Below are positions 1 through 7,330 of a stretch of 11,064 nucleotides of DNA, piece by piece (within the stretch, counting starts at the first letter, position 1; every line of letters starts with the position of its first letter). A program made the position numbers and the translations under genes. The DNA lies in assembly GCA_027295555.1 (NCBI GenBank), contig JAPUKT010000453.1, positions 1 through 11,064 of the forward strand, read 5' to 3'. This stretch comes from Deltaproteobacteria bacterium. GTDB taxonomy: Bacteria > Myxococcota_A > Polyangia > Polyangiales > Houyiibacteriaceae. The notes beneath the pieces are model-generated. The model was given only the letters and a program-made list of their open reading frames with translations. It was not told where the DNA came from and did not search any database.

Positions 1-259
1 GCCTGCAACTGAACGGCTTGGACTTTGTGCCCAATTAGGTGGTAACCAAGGCGGATATCGTTCCGCCAGGTTCATTGGTCTTAACGCGGAGTGCATTTCG
101 CAAATTTGAAGATTGGGCTGTTAAGTTCCGCGCCAGAATGACTAGAAAGCGTGCTAATAACGGCGATCACAAGGAGGAGCAGTACTGCCACCCACATATG
201 TCGAGGTGACACAACAAGACTGGAACGGCTGACCATACCCTGCAATTGAGCGTACCGGG
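1..259. other. AT-richer stretch without a convincing gene
   Basis: This stretch is visibly less GC-rich than the rest of the window. In forward frame 3 a short tail (LQLNGLDFVPN) ends at a TAG at 36-38 and could be the last residues of a gene lying upstream, but it is too short to judge. A perfect Shine-Dalgarno-like AAGGAGG at 171-177 has no usable start codon 5-10 bases after it; the nearest ATG (198) opens a three-codon frame. On the minus strand an open frame running 317 to 81 contains one hydrophobic segment (MWVAVLLLLVIAVIS) but has no good ribosome binding site and overlaps the next gene. I see no gene here that I would defend. Confidence 0.5.
45..79 (+). terminator. Possible terminator-like hairpin
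   Basis: ACCAA (45-49) can pair with TTGGT (75-79), and inside it GGCGGA (50-55) pairs exactly with TCCGCC (62-67) around a 6-base loop. A 7-base bulge separates the two arms on the 3' side. It starts shortly after a possible stop codon at 36-38, as expected for the end of an upstream transcript. There is no T-run after the stem, so it is not a standard intrinsic terminator, and its role is a guess. Confidence 0.25.
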
Positions 260-820
260 ATGTTGATTGAAACTTGTCGCGGCCCCTCACGTTTGAAGCT
301 GGTCGAGCTTCCCGCACGTGGGACGACCGTGCTCACTGCGTTCGTCAGCTGCTTCAACCAACGCATGGTGCAAATGATCGACGCCGAGCTCTTTCAAGGG
401 ATCACCGTGCTCACGAATATCAGCGGCTCGTTCGAATTCGTCGTCGACGTCCCGCGGGCGCGCATCTACATCGCGGACTTCAGCACGTCGGTCTTGCGCA
501 TCGCCGACCTCTCCCCGCTCCTCGCATGCCTCGAAGTGCCGAGCACCGGGACGGGTGGTACCGGTGGCATGGGCGGTGCCGGTGGCATGGGCGGTGCCGG
601 TGGTATGGGCGGTGCCGGTGGTATGGGCGGCGCCGGTGGCATGGGTGGTACCGGTGGCATGGGCGGTGTCGGTGGCTCTGGCGGCACCGGAGCTGTAGTC
701 GGTGCGGGTGGCATGGGCGGCGAAGGCGGGACCGGAGGCACGGACACCTCGACGGAGTGCTCGCCCGTGCTGTTGGGTCTAGTCGGATTGCCTCAACCGG
801 TATCGGAGCGTCCGCGATGA
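260..820 (+). CDS. Propeller-like C-terminal fragment with Gly/Met-rich repeat tail (possibly 5'-truncated)
   Basis: I do not recognise the family. Residues 1-95 or so read like the last blades of a beta-propeller surface protein: alternating hydrophobic strands such as TVLTAFVSCFNQRMVQMIDA and ARIYIADFSTSVLRIADL. This resembles the C-terminal end of the lipoprotein encoded next door (QLYFVDLQGGVRQIIFD). Then come about 65 residues of GGxGGx repeats and a short tail containing one Cys (STEC). No signal peptide or lipobox is visible. The frame is closed by a TGA at 230-232 and the ATG at 260 has no Shine-Dalgarno sequence. A propeller beginning mid-fold suggests that the 5' part has been lost, so this may be a remnant. 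The stop overlaps the next start (ATGA, 817-820), which implies translational coupling. An internal start near ATG 365 is also possible. Gly-rich GGxGG linkers are common in exported proteins of myxobacteria. Coding is likely; function is unknown. Confidence 0.6.
   Translation: MLIETCRGPSRLKLVELPARGTTVLTAFVSCFNQRMVQMIDAELFQGITVLTNISGSFEFVVDVPRARIYIADFSTSVLRIADLSPLLACLEVPSTGTGGTGGMGGAGGMGGAGGMGGAGGMGGAGGMGGTGGMGGVGGSGGTGAVVGAGGMGGEGGTGGTDTSTECSPVLLGLVGLPQPVSERPR
545..742 (+). repeat. 18-bp tandem repeat coding GGMGGA
   Basis: Seven consecutive 18-base units run from 563 to 688, with consensus ggtggcatgggcggtgcc and unit boundaries at 563, 581, 599, 617, 635, 653 and 671. Degenerate 18-base units flank them, one before (545-562) and three after (689-742), and all keep the same phase. 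In the reading frame of the host gene each unit codes Gly-Gly-Met-Gly-Gly-Ala with small variations (Thr, Val, Ser or Glu at variable positions). Because 18 is divisible by 3, gain or loss of units would change linker length without breaking the frame. Confidence 0.95.
805..808 (+). promoter_or_regulatory. Ribosome binding site of the lipoprotein gene
   Basis: GGAG lies 8 bases before the ATG at 817, inside the end of the preceding gene. This supports 817 as the real start. The open frame itself runs back to 274, but that upstream part is the out-of-frame reading of the preceding gene's Gly repeats. Confidence 0.6.
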
Positions 821-3561
821 TCCGTTGGACGACCTGGTGCCTCTGTGCCCTCCTCATCGGCGCCTGCAATCGCGGCGGACCGCAAATCGTGCTCCCCGCG
901 CTGGACCGCTCTGGCAAGATTCAGCTCCTTTGCGCGGATCTCGATCAACCGACTTCGTTCAGCGTCGATGTCCGCGCGGTGCTTCCTCTCGAGGCATGCG
1001 AGCTCGAGGACACCGAGTGGGCGCCCGGGTTCACCCCCAATGGCCTCGGCGCGGTGACGCAGACTCAAACCGGCGAGGTGTCGGCCATCAACTTCACGAA
1101 CCGCCTGGTGTTCGACACCAACAGATCGGTTCCCGGGTTCACCGCCTTCCGCGTCGGGGAGCAACCCACCGGCATTCAGATCTCCCCGCTCGATCCCGCG
1201 ATGACCTACGTGAGCAGCTTCAGCCCCAAGACAATCCAGGCGTTCTCAACCGAGAGGATACTCATCACCGACGAGGACCTGAGTCTACCCGCAGACCAAG
1301 AGGTGGGCCTCGAAGCGGGACCGACCGATCTGGCCATGTACGAGTTCGGCTTTCCCGCTGACATCGTCAGGAACGACGAGGGTCTGGTCACCGGCGTCGT
1401 GCCGGGCCGGATCATCTACCGCTGGCTGTACGCGCCCATCCCGGACCTCGGGAAGGTTGCGCAGATCCGCGTCGACCCCAGCACCGGGGCACTGGAACTG
1501 GACACGCTAACGCTCCTCCCGCTCGAAACCTTGGACTGCAACGCGACTACCCCGGTGCCTCCGCCCGCGTCGGACTCGGCGGATTATCACCGCATCTGTC
1601 CGGAAACGGGCCCCGAGGAGCGGGACATCAAGCCGGTTGAAACCACAACACCCTGCGTCGACGGCCCGCTGACGGGACCGAGACCCATCGCGGTGAGCGT
1701 CGACTACGGCCGGGCTCAGACGATCGACACGCTCGACGACGACGTCCTGCTCGTTGCGGACGCGAATCAGCCGGTCATCCATCGCTTCAGACTCCGCGGC
1801 ATGGGCGGCGCGACGCCGTTCGATGACAACGAGTTCCCCTTCATCGTGACCGACACCCCGACGGTCGCCCTCGCCATCACCCCGTTCGTCCCGGCATCGT
1901 TCGTGTTCGACAACCAAAGCGCCACCCAGCGCTACCTCTATGCGATCAGCGCAACCGACGGCAGCGTCTTGGCCATCGACTACACCGAAGATCCTCCTGG
2001 AACGTCCGACGACGAGAAGAAGTTTGGGGCGGTGTTGCCGGTCCTCGCGGGCATCTCGATACGCGCCAACGAGGAAGGCGTCGAATCGCGCAACCGTGTG
2101 CGATCGCTGTTCTCTAACGCGCGCGCCATCGAGGTCGTGGCTCCCGAGTACCAACTGACGACGGAGGAGGGCAACCTCGTCGTCCCTCCCGAGGACCTGT
2201 GTCAGCCCCTCGAGACCAACGAGCTCGCCTTCGCGCAGAACGCCGCGAACATGCGGGGGGTCTTCTTGGCGGTGAGCCTTGCGAACGGCTCGATCTTTTT
2301 TCTCGATATCTACGACCTCAACGCCACGTGTCGCGGCGGCGACCGTGGCAGCTGCAACACCACGACCGAGCCTGACGCGTTCGCCAGCATTCGCCGCCAC
2401 CGGAGGCGATGGGCGCAAACGCCGTCATCCTTCATCGAGATCCAAGGCACGCCGGCGCTCGTGTTCAACGCATCGCAGGGCACCCTCGACGACGAGACCG
2501 GGGCGGCCTCCAACTCCGACGGCCCGGGCCTCGAGTTCATCACATGCCCCGAGTCGATGTTCAGCGTGTTCGGCGTCGACCCTCCCGGCGACACCGACGG
2601 GCTCATCTGCACCTCGTCGCAGGTCTGGAGCAACTTCTCACAGCGATGGGACGCGCGCTGGGGCGGCCTCATCCCCGCGTCCGAAGGCGGGCTCGGTCTG
2701 TTCTCGGACATTTCGCCCATGCACGGACCGCCCGAAGAAGGTAACAGTTGGTTCCTCGCGGGCGACGTGCCGTTTTGCCAAGTCGGGGTGCTCGGGGCGC
2801 AGACCGAGGGCGAGCCCACCGAGCTGCCGGGCGCCGACGAGGACGTCGTGACGATCACAGACCTCCAAAACACCCCCTATGGCGGTGACCGTGTCCTCAT
2901 CACCGGCGAGCTGCCCCCGGAGACCCGGGAAGACGACTTCTGCAAGGAAAAATTCGGGGACGTCCCGGACGAGATCGACGATTTCCCAGTGTGGTTCCCG
3001 ATCTTCCGCGCCTTCGACGATGACCTCGAGATCGGCCCGTCGCCGGACCCTGGGCGCTACACCCTCGAAGAGGTCGAATCCTGCTACACCCAGTTCACCG
3101 AGTACCAGATCCACACCCAGGATGCCTATACCGTCGTTGGCACGGAATCGGGGTTCATCCACCGGACGGTCGCCGACGAGATGAACGACGAATGCATCCT
3201 CGACGACAGCCGCCCGATCACATGCATTGAGGGCACAGGGGACGATCCCTGTCTCCTCGACGTCGACACTGTGCTAAGCGGCCGAGCGTTCCCCGGCGTG
3301 CAGTTCATCAACCCGCTGGTGAGCTTCGAGATCCAGCCCTTCGCTGAGGTCCAGCCCACCGACTCCACCGTCGCCATCCTCACCTTCAACATCTTCAACG
3401 GGTTCGGGGTCTTGCTCCTCGATACGAGCATTGGACTGTCTTCGTTGCCCTCGTCGATGTTGTTCTCCGACGCCTTCGACCAGCTCTACTTCGTCGATCT
3501 GCAGGGCGGCGTCCGGCAAATCATCTTCGACCCCCTTTCCACCCTCCAGACTTTTCAGTAG
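817..3561 (+). CDS. Large lipoprotein with propeller-like repeats, unknown function
   Basis: A 914-aa protein of a family I do not recognise. It opens with a lipoprotein signal peptide, MIRWTTWCLCALLIGAC, with lipobox IGAC and lipidation predicted at Cys17, so it should be anchored in the envelope, probably the outer membrane. The mature part shows repeated strand-turn-strand phrases of the kind found in beta-propeller blades (GAVTQTQTGEVSAINF, YLYAISATDGSVLAIDY, GVFLAVSLANGSIFFLDI, AYTVVGTESGFIHR, QLYFVDLQGGVRQIIFD). It is very acidic, and about 16 Cys residues follow the lipid Cys, an even number consistent with disulfides in an exported protein. No enzyme motif is seen. The start is fixed by the signal peptide, by GGAG 8 bases upstream and by the ATGA overlap with the gene before it. 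The stop is 10 bases before mutS, so read-through transcription is possible. A binding or scaffold role at the cell surface is inference. Confidence 0.85.
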   Translation: MIRWTTWCLCALLIGACNRGGPQIVLPALDRSGKIQLLCADLDQPTSFSVDVRAVLPLEACELEDTEWAPGFTPNGLGAVTQTQTGEVSAINFTNRLVFDTNRSVPGFTAFRVGEQPTGIQISPLDPAMTYVSSFSPKTIQAFSTERILITDEDLSLPADQEVGLEAGPTDLAMYEFGFPADIVRNDEGLVTGVVPGRIIYRWLYAPIPDLGKVAQIRVDPSTGALELDTLTLLPLETLDCNATTPVPPPASDSADYHRICPETGPEERDIKPVETTTPCVDGPLTGPRPIAVSVDYGRAQTIDTLDDDVLLVADANQPVIHRFRLRGMGGATPFDDNEFPFIVTDTPTVALAITPFVPASFVFDNQSATQRYLYAISATDGSVLAIDYTEDPPGTSDDEKKFGAVLPVLAGISIRANEEGVESRNRVRSLFSNARAIEVVAPEYQLTTEEGNLVVPPEDLCQPLETNELAFAQNAANMRGVFLAVSLANGSIFFLDIYDLNATCRGGDRGSCNTTTEPDAFASIRRHRRRWAQTPSSFIEIQGTPALVFNASQGTLDDETGAASNSDGPGLEFITCPESMFSVFGVDPPGDTDGLICTSSQVWSNFSQRWDARWGGLIPASEGGLGLFSDISPMHGPPEEGNSWFLAGDVPFCQVGVLGAQTEGEPTELPGADEDVVTITDLQNTPYGGDRVLITGELPPETREDDFCKEKFGDVPDEIDDFPVWFPIFRAFDDDLEIGPSPDPGRYTLEEVESCYTQFTEYQIHTQDAYTVVGTESGFIHRTVADEMNDECILDDSRPITCIEGTGDDPCLLDVDTVLSGRAFPGVQFINPLVSFEIQPFAEVQPTDSTVAILTFNIFNGFGVLLLDTSIGLSSLPSSMLFSDAFDQLYFVDLQGGVRQIIFDPLSTLQTFQ

Positions 3562-3571
3562 ACCTGAGGCT

Positions 3572-6154
3572 ATGGGTGTGCGGGGGAGGGCGCGAAAGAA
3601 GGACCACACCCCGGTCATGCAGCAATTCCTGCGGGCCAAGGGGCAACATCCCGATGCGATCGTCTTCTTTCGGCTCGGCGACTTCTACGAGATGTTCTAC
3701 GACGACGCGGTTCGCGCGACGGGCATCCTCGACATCGCGCTGACCTCTCGGGGTACCGACCCGGACGGGAACAAGATCCCGATGGCCGGCGTGCCGCATC
3801 ACGCCGCCGCCGGGTACTTGGCCACGCTCCTGCGCCATGGAGAGAAAGTCGCGATTTGCGAGCAGATGGCCGACCCCTCGACCGTGAAGGGGGTGGTTCC
3901 ACGTGAGGTCGTTCGAGTCGTGACCCCGGGGCTCTGCCTCGAGCCCGACGCTCTCGATGCGAAAGCCGAGAACTTCCTGGTCGCGGTGACGAGCGGCGGG
4001 GGCGTGGCTGCGCTCGAAGTCTCCACCGGCGCGCTCCGCGCGTGCGTCATCGAAGTCGGTCCCCAGCTCGTGGGCGAGCTCGTGCGATTGGATCCGGCCG
4101 AGGTCGTCGTCGAGAGTGGCGATCCCCAACTCGAAGCGCTCTGTCGCGAAAGCCTTCCGCACGCAGCACTCCGAAACTTCGAGGGCGCCGAGAATCTCGA
4201 GGTGTTGCAGGAGCTGTTGCCCGAAGAAGAAGCCGCCGCGCTCATCGCCGAGGAGGCTGCCGCCCGCGCCGCCTGCTTGGCCCTCGAGTACGCGCGCACT
4301 CATCAGATGGATTTTCGAATCCATCGCACGACGCTCTACGCGGCCGGACAGCGCCTGGTGTTGGATGACGCGGCCGTACGCAACTTGGAGCTCCTTCGGA
4401 CAACCGATGGGGAGCGCCGGGGCTCCCTCTTGGATCTCCTGGATGAAACCAAGACTCCCATGGGCGCTCGTACCCTTCGAAGTCGCCTGCTCGAGCCCCT
4501 CACCGACGTGGACCGGATTCGTCGTCGACACGACGCGGTTGAGATATTCGTCTCGGATCGGCGCTTTCGAGACGAGGCGCGCGCCACGATGAGCGGGATC
4601 GGCGACCTCGAGAGGCTCGCCGTTCGCACAGCGGTGGGATTGGCCACGCCGCGTGACCTCGGGATCATCCGAAACGGCCTTCGCGGCGCCTCGATACTGC
4701 GAGCGCAACTCGCGAACCGGCCGGAAAACGCGCTGGACGATGTGCGCGCCGCCTTGCAGCCCGAAGACGTTTGCGGTGACCTGCTTGCGCTCCTCGACAA
4801 TGCGCTCGTGCCCGAGCCACCGGTGGTCGATCGACAGGGCGGGATCTTTCGCGACGGTCACCTCGAAGAGCTCGACCGACTGCGGGAGCTCTCCACCACC
4901 AGTAAAGACATCGTTCTCGATCTCGAACGGCGGGAACGCGAGCGCACGGGCATCGGATCGCTCAAGATCAAGTTCACCAAAGTCTTCGGCTACTACATCG
5001 AGATCACCAAATCCAAGCTCGACGCGGTGCCAGACGACTACGTCCGCAAGCAAACGATCGCAAACGGAGAGCGGTTCATCACCGCCGAGCTCGCGGAGCT
5101 CCAAGATCGGATCCTCCACGCCGACGAAAGAGCGCGTGCGCTCGAGGCCGCGGCGTTCATCGAGCTCCGGCAGTCGATAGGGCAGCACGCCCCGCGGCTT
5201 CATCGACTGGCGCGGGCGATAGCCGCCATCGACGTCAGTGCCGCGCTTGCGGAGGTGGCGCATGCGCGAGCATACGTTCGACCCTCGGTCGATGGCAGCC
5301 GAATACTATTGCTCGAGGACAGCCGGCATCCGACGGTCGAATGCTACGCGGCGAAAGACGGATTCGTGCCCAACACGATCGAGCTCGACCCGGAAGCGAC
5401 CCGGTTCATGCTGCTCACCGGACCAAACATGTCCGGCAAATCCACAGCCATGCGGCAAGCGGCCCTGGCGGTGATCATGGCCCAGGCGGGGGGGTTCGTG
5501 GCGGCGACGAGCGCTCGAATCGGGATCGTCGATCGCGTTTACACCCGCGTTGGGGCGAGTGACCATCTCGCACGGGGCCAAAGCACCTTCATGGTCGAGA
5601 TGATGGAGGCGTCCGCGATCCTGCGTGGCGCCACCAACCGCTCCTTCGTCATTCTGGACGAAATCGGCCGGGGGACGAGCACCTACGACGGGCTTGCAAT
5701 CGCCTGGGCGGTCGCCGAGCACCTGCACGATGTCGTCCAGTGTCGTGCGATCTTCGCCACGCACTATCACGAGCTTTGTGAGCTCGCAGATCGTGCTTCA
5801 AACGCTGCCAACTACAACGTTGCGGCAAAAGAGCATGATGACAGGATGATCTTCCTGCATCGCCTGGTGTCGGGCGGTTCGAACCGAAGTTATGGCCTGG
5901 CAGTTGCTAGGCTCGCTGGGGTCCCGCCAGTCGTTTTGGCGCGCGCGAAAACGAAGCTCCGGGAGCTCGAGGCGCTGCACGAATCCACGGCCGGGAAAGG
6001 GGCGTCACAGTTCGCGCTGTTCGACGGCGGTCCTCCGCCGCGGTCCGCGGTGGAGGCGACTCTGGAAGCGCTCGACGTCGAACGAATGACTCCGGTCGAC
6101 GCGCTCGTCACACTCGCACGCCTTCGCGACCTTGCACACCGCGAAGACGACTAG
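3572..6154 (+). CDS. mutS: DNA mismatch repair protein MutS
   Basis: An 860-aa protein, close to the usual length of about 850. It recognises base mismatches and small loops and recruits MutL using ATP. The N-terminal mismatch-binding domain has the Phe-x-Glu wedge in GDFYEMF (Phe38, Glu40). A connector, lever and clamp region follows. The ATPase domain has Walker A GPNMSGKST at 617-625, Walker B ILDEIGRG with Asp696-Glu697, and the ATHYHEL segment after it. Near the C-terminus QFALF (813-817) fits a sliding-clamp binding motif. The start is slightly uncertain: ATG 3572 has GAGG only 2 bases ahead, while GTG 3578 has the same GAGG at an ideal 8 bases, which would remove two residues; ATG 3617 would still retain the mismatch domain. 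The long open frame upstream of 3572 is the shadow of the lipoprotein gene. All catalytic residues are intact, so it should be functional. Confidence 0.98.
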   Translation: MGVRGRARKKDHTPVMQQFLRAKGQHPDAIVFFRLGDFYEMFYDDAVRATGILDIALTSRGTDPDGNKIPMAGVPHHAAAGYLATLLRHGEKVAICEQMADPSTVKGVVPREVVRVVTPGLCLEPDALDAKAENFLVAVTSGGGVAALEVSTGALRACVIEVGPQLVGELVRLDPAEVVVESGDPQLEALCRESLPHAALRNFEGAENLEVLQELLPEEEAAALIAEEAAARAACLALEYARTHQMDFRIHRTTLYAAGQRLVLDDAAVRNLELLRTTDGERRGSLLDLLDETKTPMGARTLRSRLLEPLTDVDRIRRRHDAVEIFVSDRRFRDEARATMSGIGDLERLAVRTAVGLATPRDLGIIRNGLRGASILRAQLANRPENALDDVRAALQPEDVCGDLLALLDNALVPEPPVVDRQGGIFRDGHLEELDRLRELSTTSKDIVLDLERRERERTGIGSLKIKFTKVFGYYIEITKSKLDAVPDDYVRKQTIANGERFITAELAELQDRILHADERARALEAAAFIELRQSIGQHAPRLHRLARAIAAIDVSAALAEVAHARAYVRPSVDGSRILLLEDSRHPTVECYAAKDGFVPNTIELDPEATRFMLLTGPNMSGKSTAMRQAALAVIMAQAGGFVAATSARIGIVDRVYTRVGASDHLARGQSTFMVEMMEASAILRGATNRSFVILDEIGRGTSTYDGLAIAWAVAEHLHDVVQCRAIFATHYHELCELADRASNAANYNVAAKEHDDRMIFLHRLVSGGSNRSYGLAVARLAGVPPVVLARAKTKLRELEALHESTAGKGASQFALFDGGPPPRSAVEATLEALDVERMTPVDALVTLARLRDLAHREDD

Positions 6155-6177
6155 GGGCTCGATCAGGAACCGAGCCC
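6155..6177 (+). terminator. Hairpin after mutS
   Basis: GGGCTCG (6155-6161) and CGAGCCC (6171-6177) form a perfect 7-bp stem with a 9-base loop, beginning directly after the mutS stop codon. The stem is GC-rich but is followed by TAACG rather than a T-run. It may be a weak or factor-assisted terminator, or an element that stabilises the mutS mRNA end. Confidence 0.4.
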
Positions 6178-6205
6178 TAACGATTCCGGCTGTCGACGGT
6201 ATACG
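6177..6205 (+). promoter_or_regulatory. Weak candidate promoter for pheA
   Basis: TATACG (6200-6205) resembles a -10 box, with CTAACG (6177-6182) as a poor -35 at a 17-base spacing. It sits in the 81-base gap between mutS and pheA, where a promoter for the aromatic gene cluster would be expected. The match is weak. Confidence 0.2.
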
Positions 6206-6235
6206 CTAGCAGGGGCTACTGATACCATCACCACC

Positions 6236-7303
6236 ATGAATCATCGGCTTCATCGAATCGCCAGCGCACTCGAGGACGCCGACCGCCAAATCGTCGCGGC
6301 GCTCAATGCACGTGCGAAGGCGATCCAGGAATACAACGTGTTGCGCTCCGAGGCAGGCGACGAGCCGCTCCAACTACCGAAGAAGGCAACCGTCATCGAC
6401 GCCGCGCGCGCGCTCGCGGACGAGTTTCCTGCGGCGAGCATCGAACCGGTGTTTCGCGAGGTGCTCTCGGCGTGCACGGAGCTCATCGCGAGCGACGTCG
6501 TCGCGTATTTCGGATCTCCTGGTGGAATGGCGCACGCTGCGGCGCTTGAGTACTTCGGGCACGCACCAAGCTTTCGACCCGCCGAGTCGGTCTCCGAGGT
6601 TCTCGAAGCTGTGTTGCACGGGCACGCAACCTTCGGTGTGGTTCCGCTCGAGACCTCGACCGACGGCGCGATCACCGCGACGCTAAAGGGCCTCGTCGCG
6701 ACCGGCGCCAAACTTTGCGCGGAGCGGAGCGCGCCCCTCAGATATCAACTTCTCTCTCAATCCGGTGACCCTGCCCAAGTCGTCAAGATCTACGGAGCGG
6801 CGCCTGCCATGGCGGCCTGCGACCACCAGCTTCGATCTCGTTACCCGGATGCGATCTTGGTCGACGTGCAATCCGGTGAAGCAGCCGCGCACTTCGCGTT
6901 GGGCGACGATCAAGCCGCCGCGGTGGGCTCCGACCTATTGCGCGAGCTCCACGGACTTCAGCTCATCGACGACCACGTCGAGGACGACTCGAGCGCGTGC
7001 ACGCGCTTCGGCATCGTCGGGAACCGTCTGCCGTCGCGTACAGGTAAGGACCGTACGGTTCTCGCGATGGCCCCCGGTGACGAGCCCGGGGCGCTCCACA
7101 GAGCGCTCCAACCGTTGGCCGACCGCAAGATCAACCTCACGCGCATCGAATCGAGGCCGTCGACGGGCACCCAGTGGCGCCATGTCTTCTTCCTCGAGAT
7201 GGACGGGCACATTACGGACCGCGACATCCTGACCGCGGTCGAGGAACTGCGTCGCATCGCTCGCTATACCAAGGTTATCGGCAGCTATCCGAGACCAAGT
7301 TAG
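6236..7303 (+). CDS. pheA: PheA-type P-protein (chorismate mutase-like / prephenate dehydratase-like / ACT), divergent active sites
   Basis: A 355-aa protein with the layout of bifunctional PheA, the enzyme that makes prephenate and then phenylpyruvate for phenylalanine. Residues 1-80 form an AroQ-like helical domain, residues 85-265 are prephenate dehydratase-like, and residues 272-355 are an ACT domain. The ACT part is canonical, with GALH (285-288) and ESRP (305-308), the usual phenylalanine-sensing motifs. The dehydratase part keeps the TRF motif (Thr256), but the ENS/ENT motif reads ETS (Thr140), SHPQ reads GAAP (187-190), the following Gln pair is Ala-Ala, and GPxGT is GSPGG. In the mutase part one active-site Arg appears kept (Arg26) and a Lys is replaced by Arg37, while the positions matching E. 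coli Arg11, Asp48 and Glu52 are not conserved in my hand alignment. It lies 27 bases before hisC. No good Shine-Dalgarno sequence is seen; AGGGG lies about 22 bases before the ATG. Family assignment is firm; activity is uncertain. Confidence 0.88.
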   Translation: MNHRLHRIASALEDADRQIVAALNARAKAIQEYNVLRSEAGDEPLQLPKKATVIDAARALADEFPAASIEPVFREVLSACTELIASDVVAYFGSPGGMAHAAALEYFGHAPSFRPAESVSEVLEAVLHGHATFGVVPLETSTDGAITATLKGLVATGAKLCAERSAPLRYQLLSQSGDPAQVVKIYGAAPAMAACDHQLRSRYPDAILVDVQSGEAAAHFALGDDQAAAVGSDLLRELHGLQLIDDHVEDDSSACTRFGIVGNRLPSRTGKDRTVLAMAPGDEPGALHRALQPLADRKINLTRIESRPSTGTQWRHVFFLEMDGHITDRDILTAVEELRRIARYTKVIGSYPRPS

Positions 7304-7330
7304 TGTGCGGATCTCAGCTGACCGATCACA

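Noticed and set aside
171..206. Perfect AAGGAGG followed by a tiny ATG frame
   Set aside because: The ATG is 20 bases away and the frame has three codons, so this is not a credible gene or leader peptide.
81..236. Small minus-strand membrane protein
   Set aside because: It has one hydrophobic segment but no proper ribosome binding site, and the length and composition could be chance. Not strong enough to annotate.
545..742. Repeat array considered as CRISPR or a regulatory array
   Set aside because: The units are contiguous 18-mers without spacers and code GGMGGA in frame. It is a coding minisatellite.
466..747. Minus-strand Pro-rich frame (PPxPP repeats)
   Set aside because: It is the complement of the Gly-rich tandem repeat. 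It has no independent coding evidence.
274..816. 5' extension of the lipoprotein frame, giving a 1095-aa protein rich in Arg and Trp
   Set aside because: This part is the out-of-frame reading of the Gly/Met repeats. The lipoprotein signal peptide and its ribosome binding site place the start at 817.
1507..2418. 303-aa minus-strand open frame opposite the lipoprotein gene
   Set aside because: It is a GC-bias shadow with low-complexity Arg/Val/Asp composition and no recognisable motif.
3521..5263. 580-aa minus-strand open frame opposite mutS
   Set aside because: Long antisense frames are expected in high-GC genes with biased third positions. mutS is unambiguous on the other strand.
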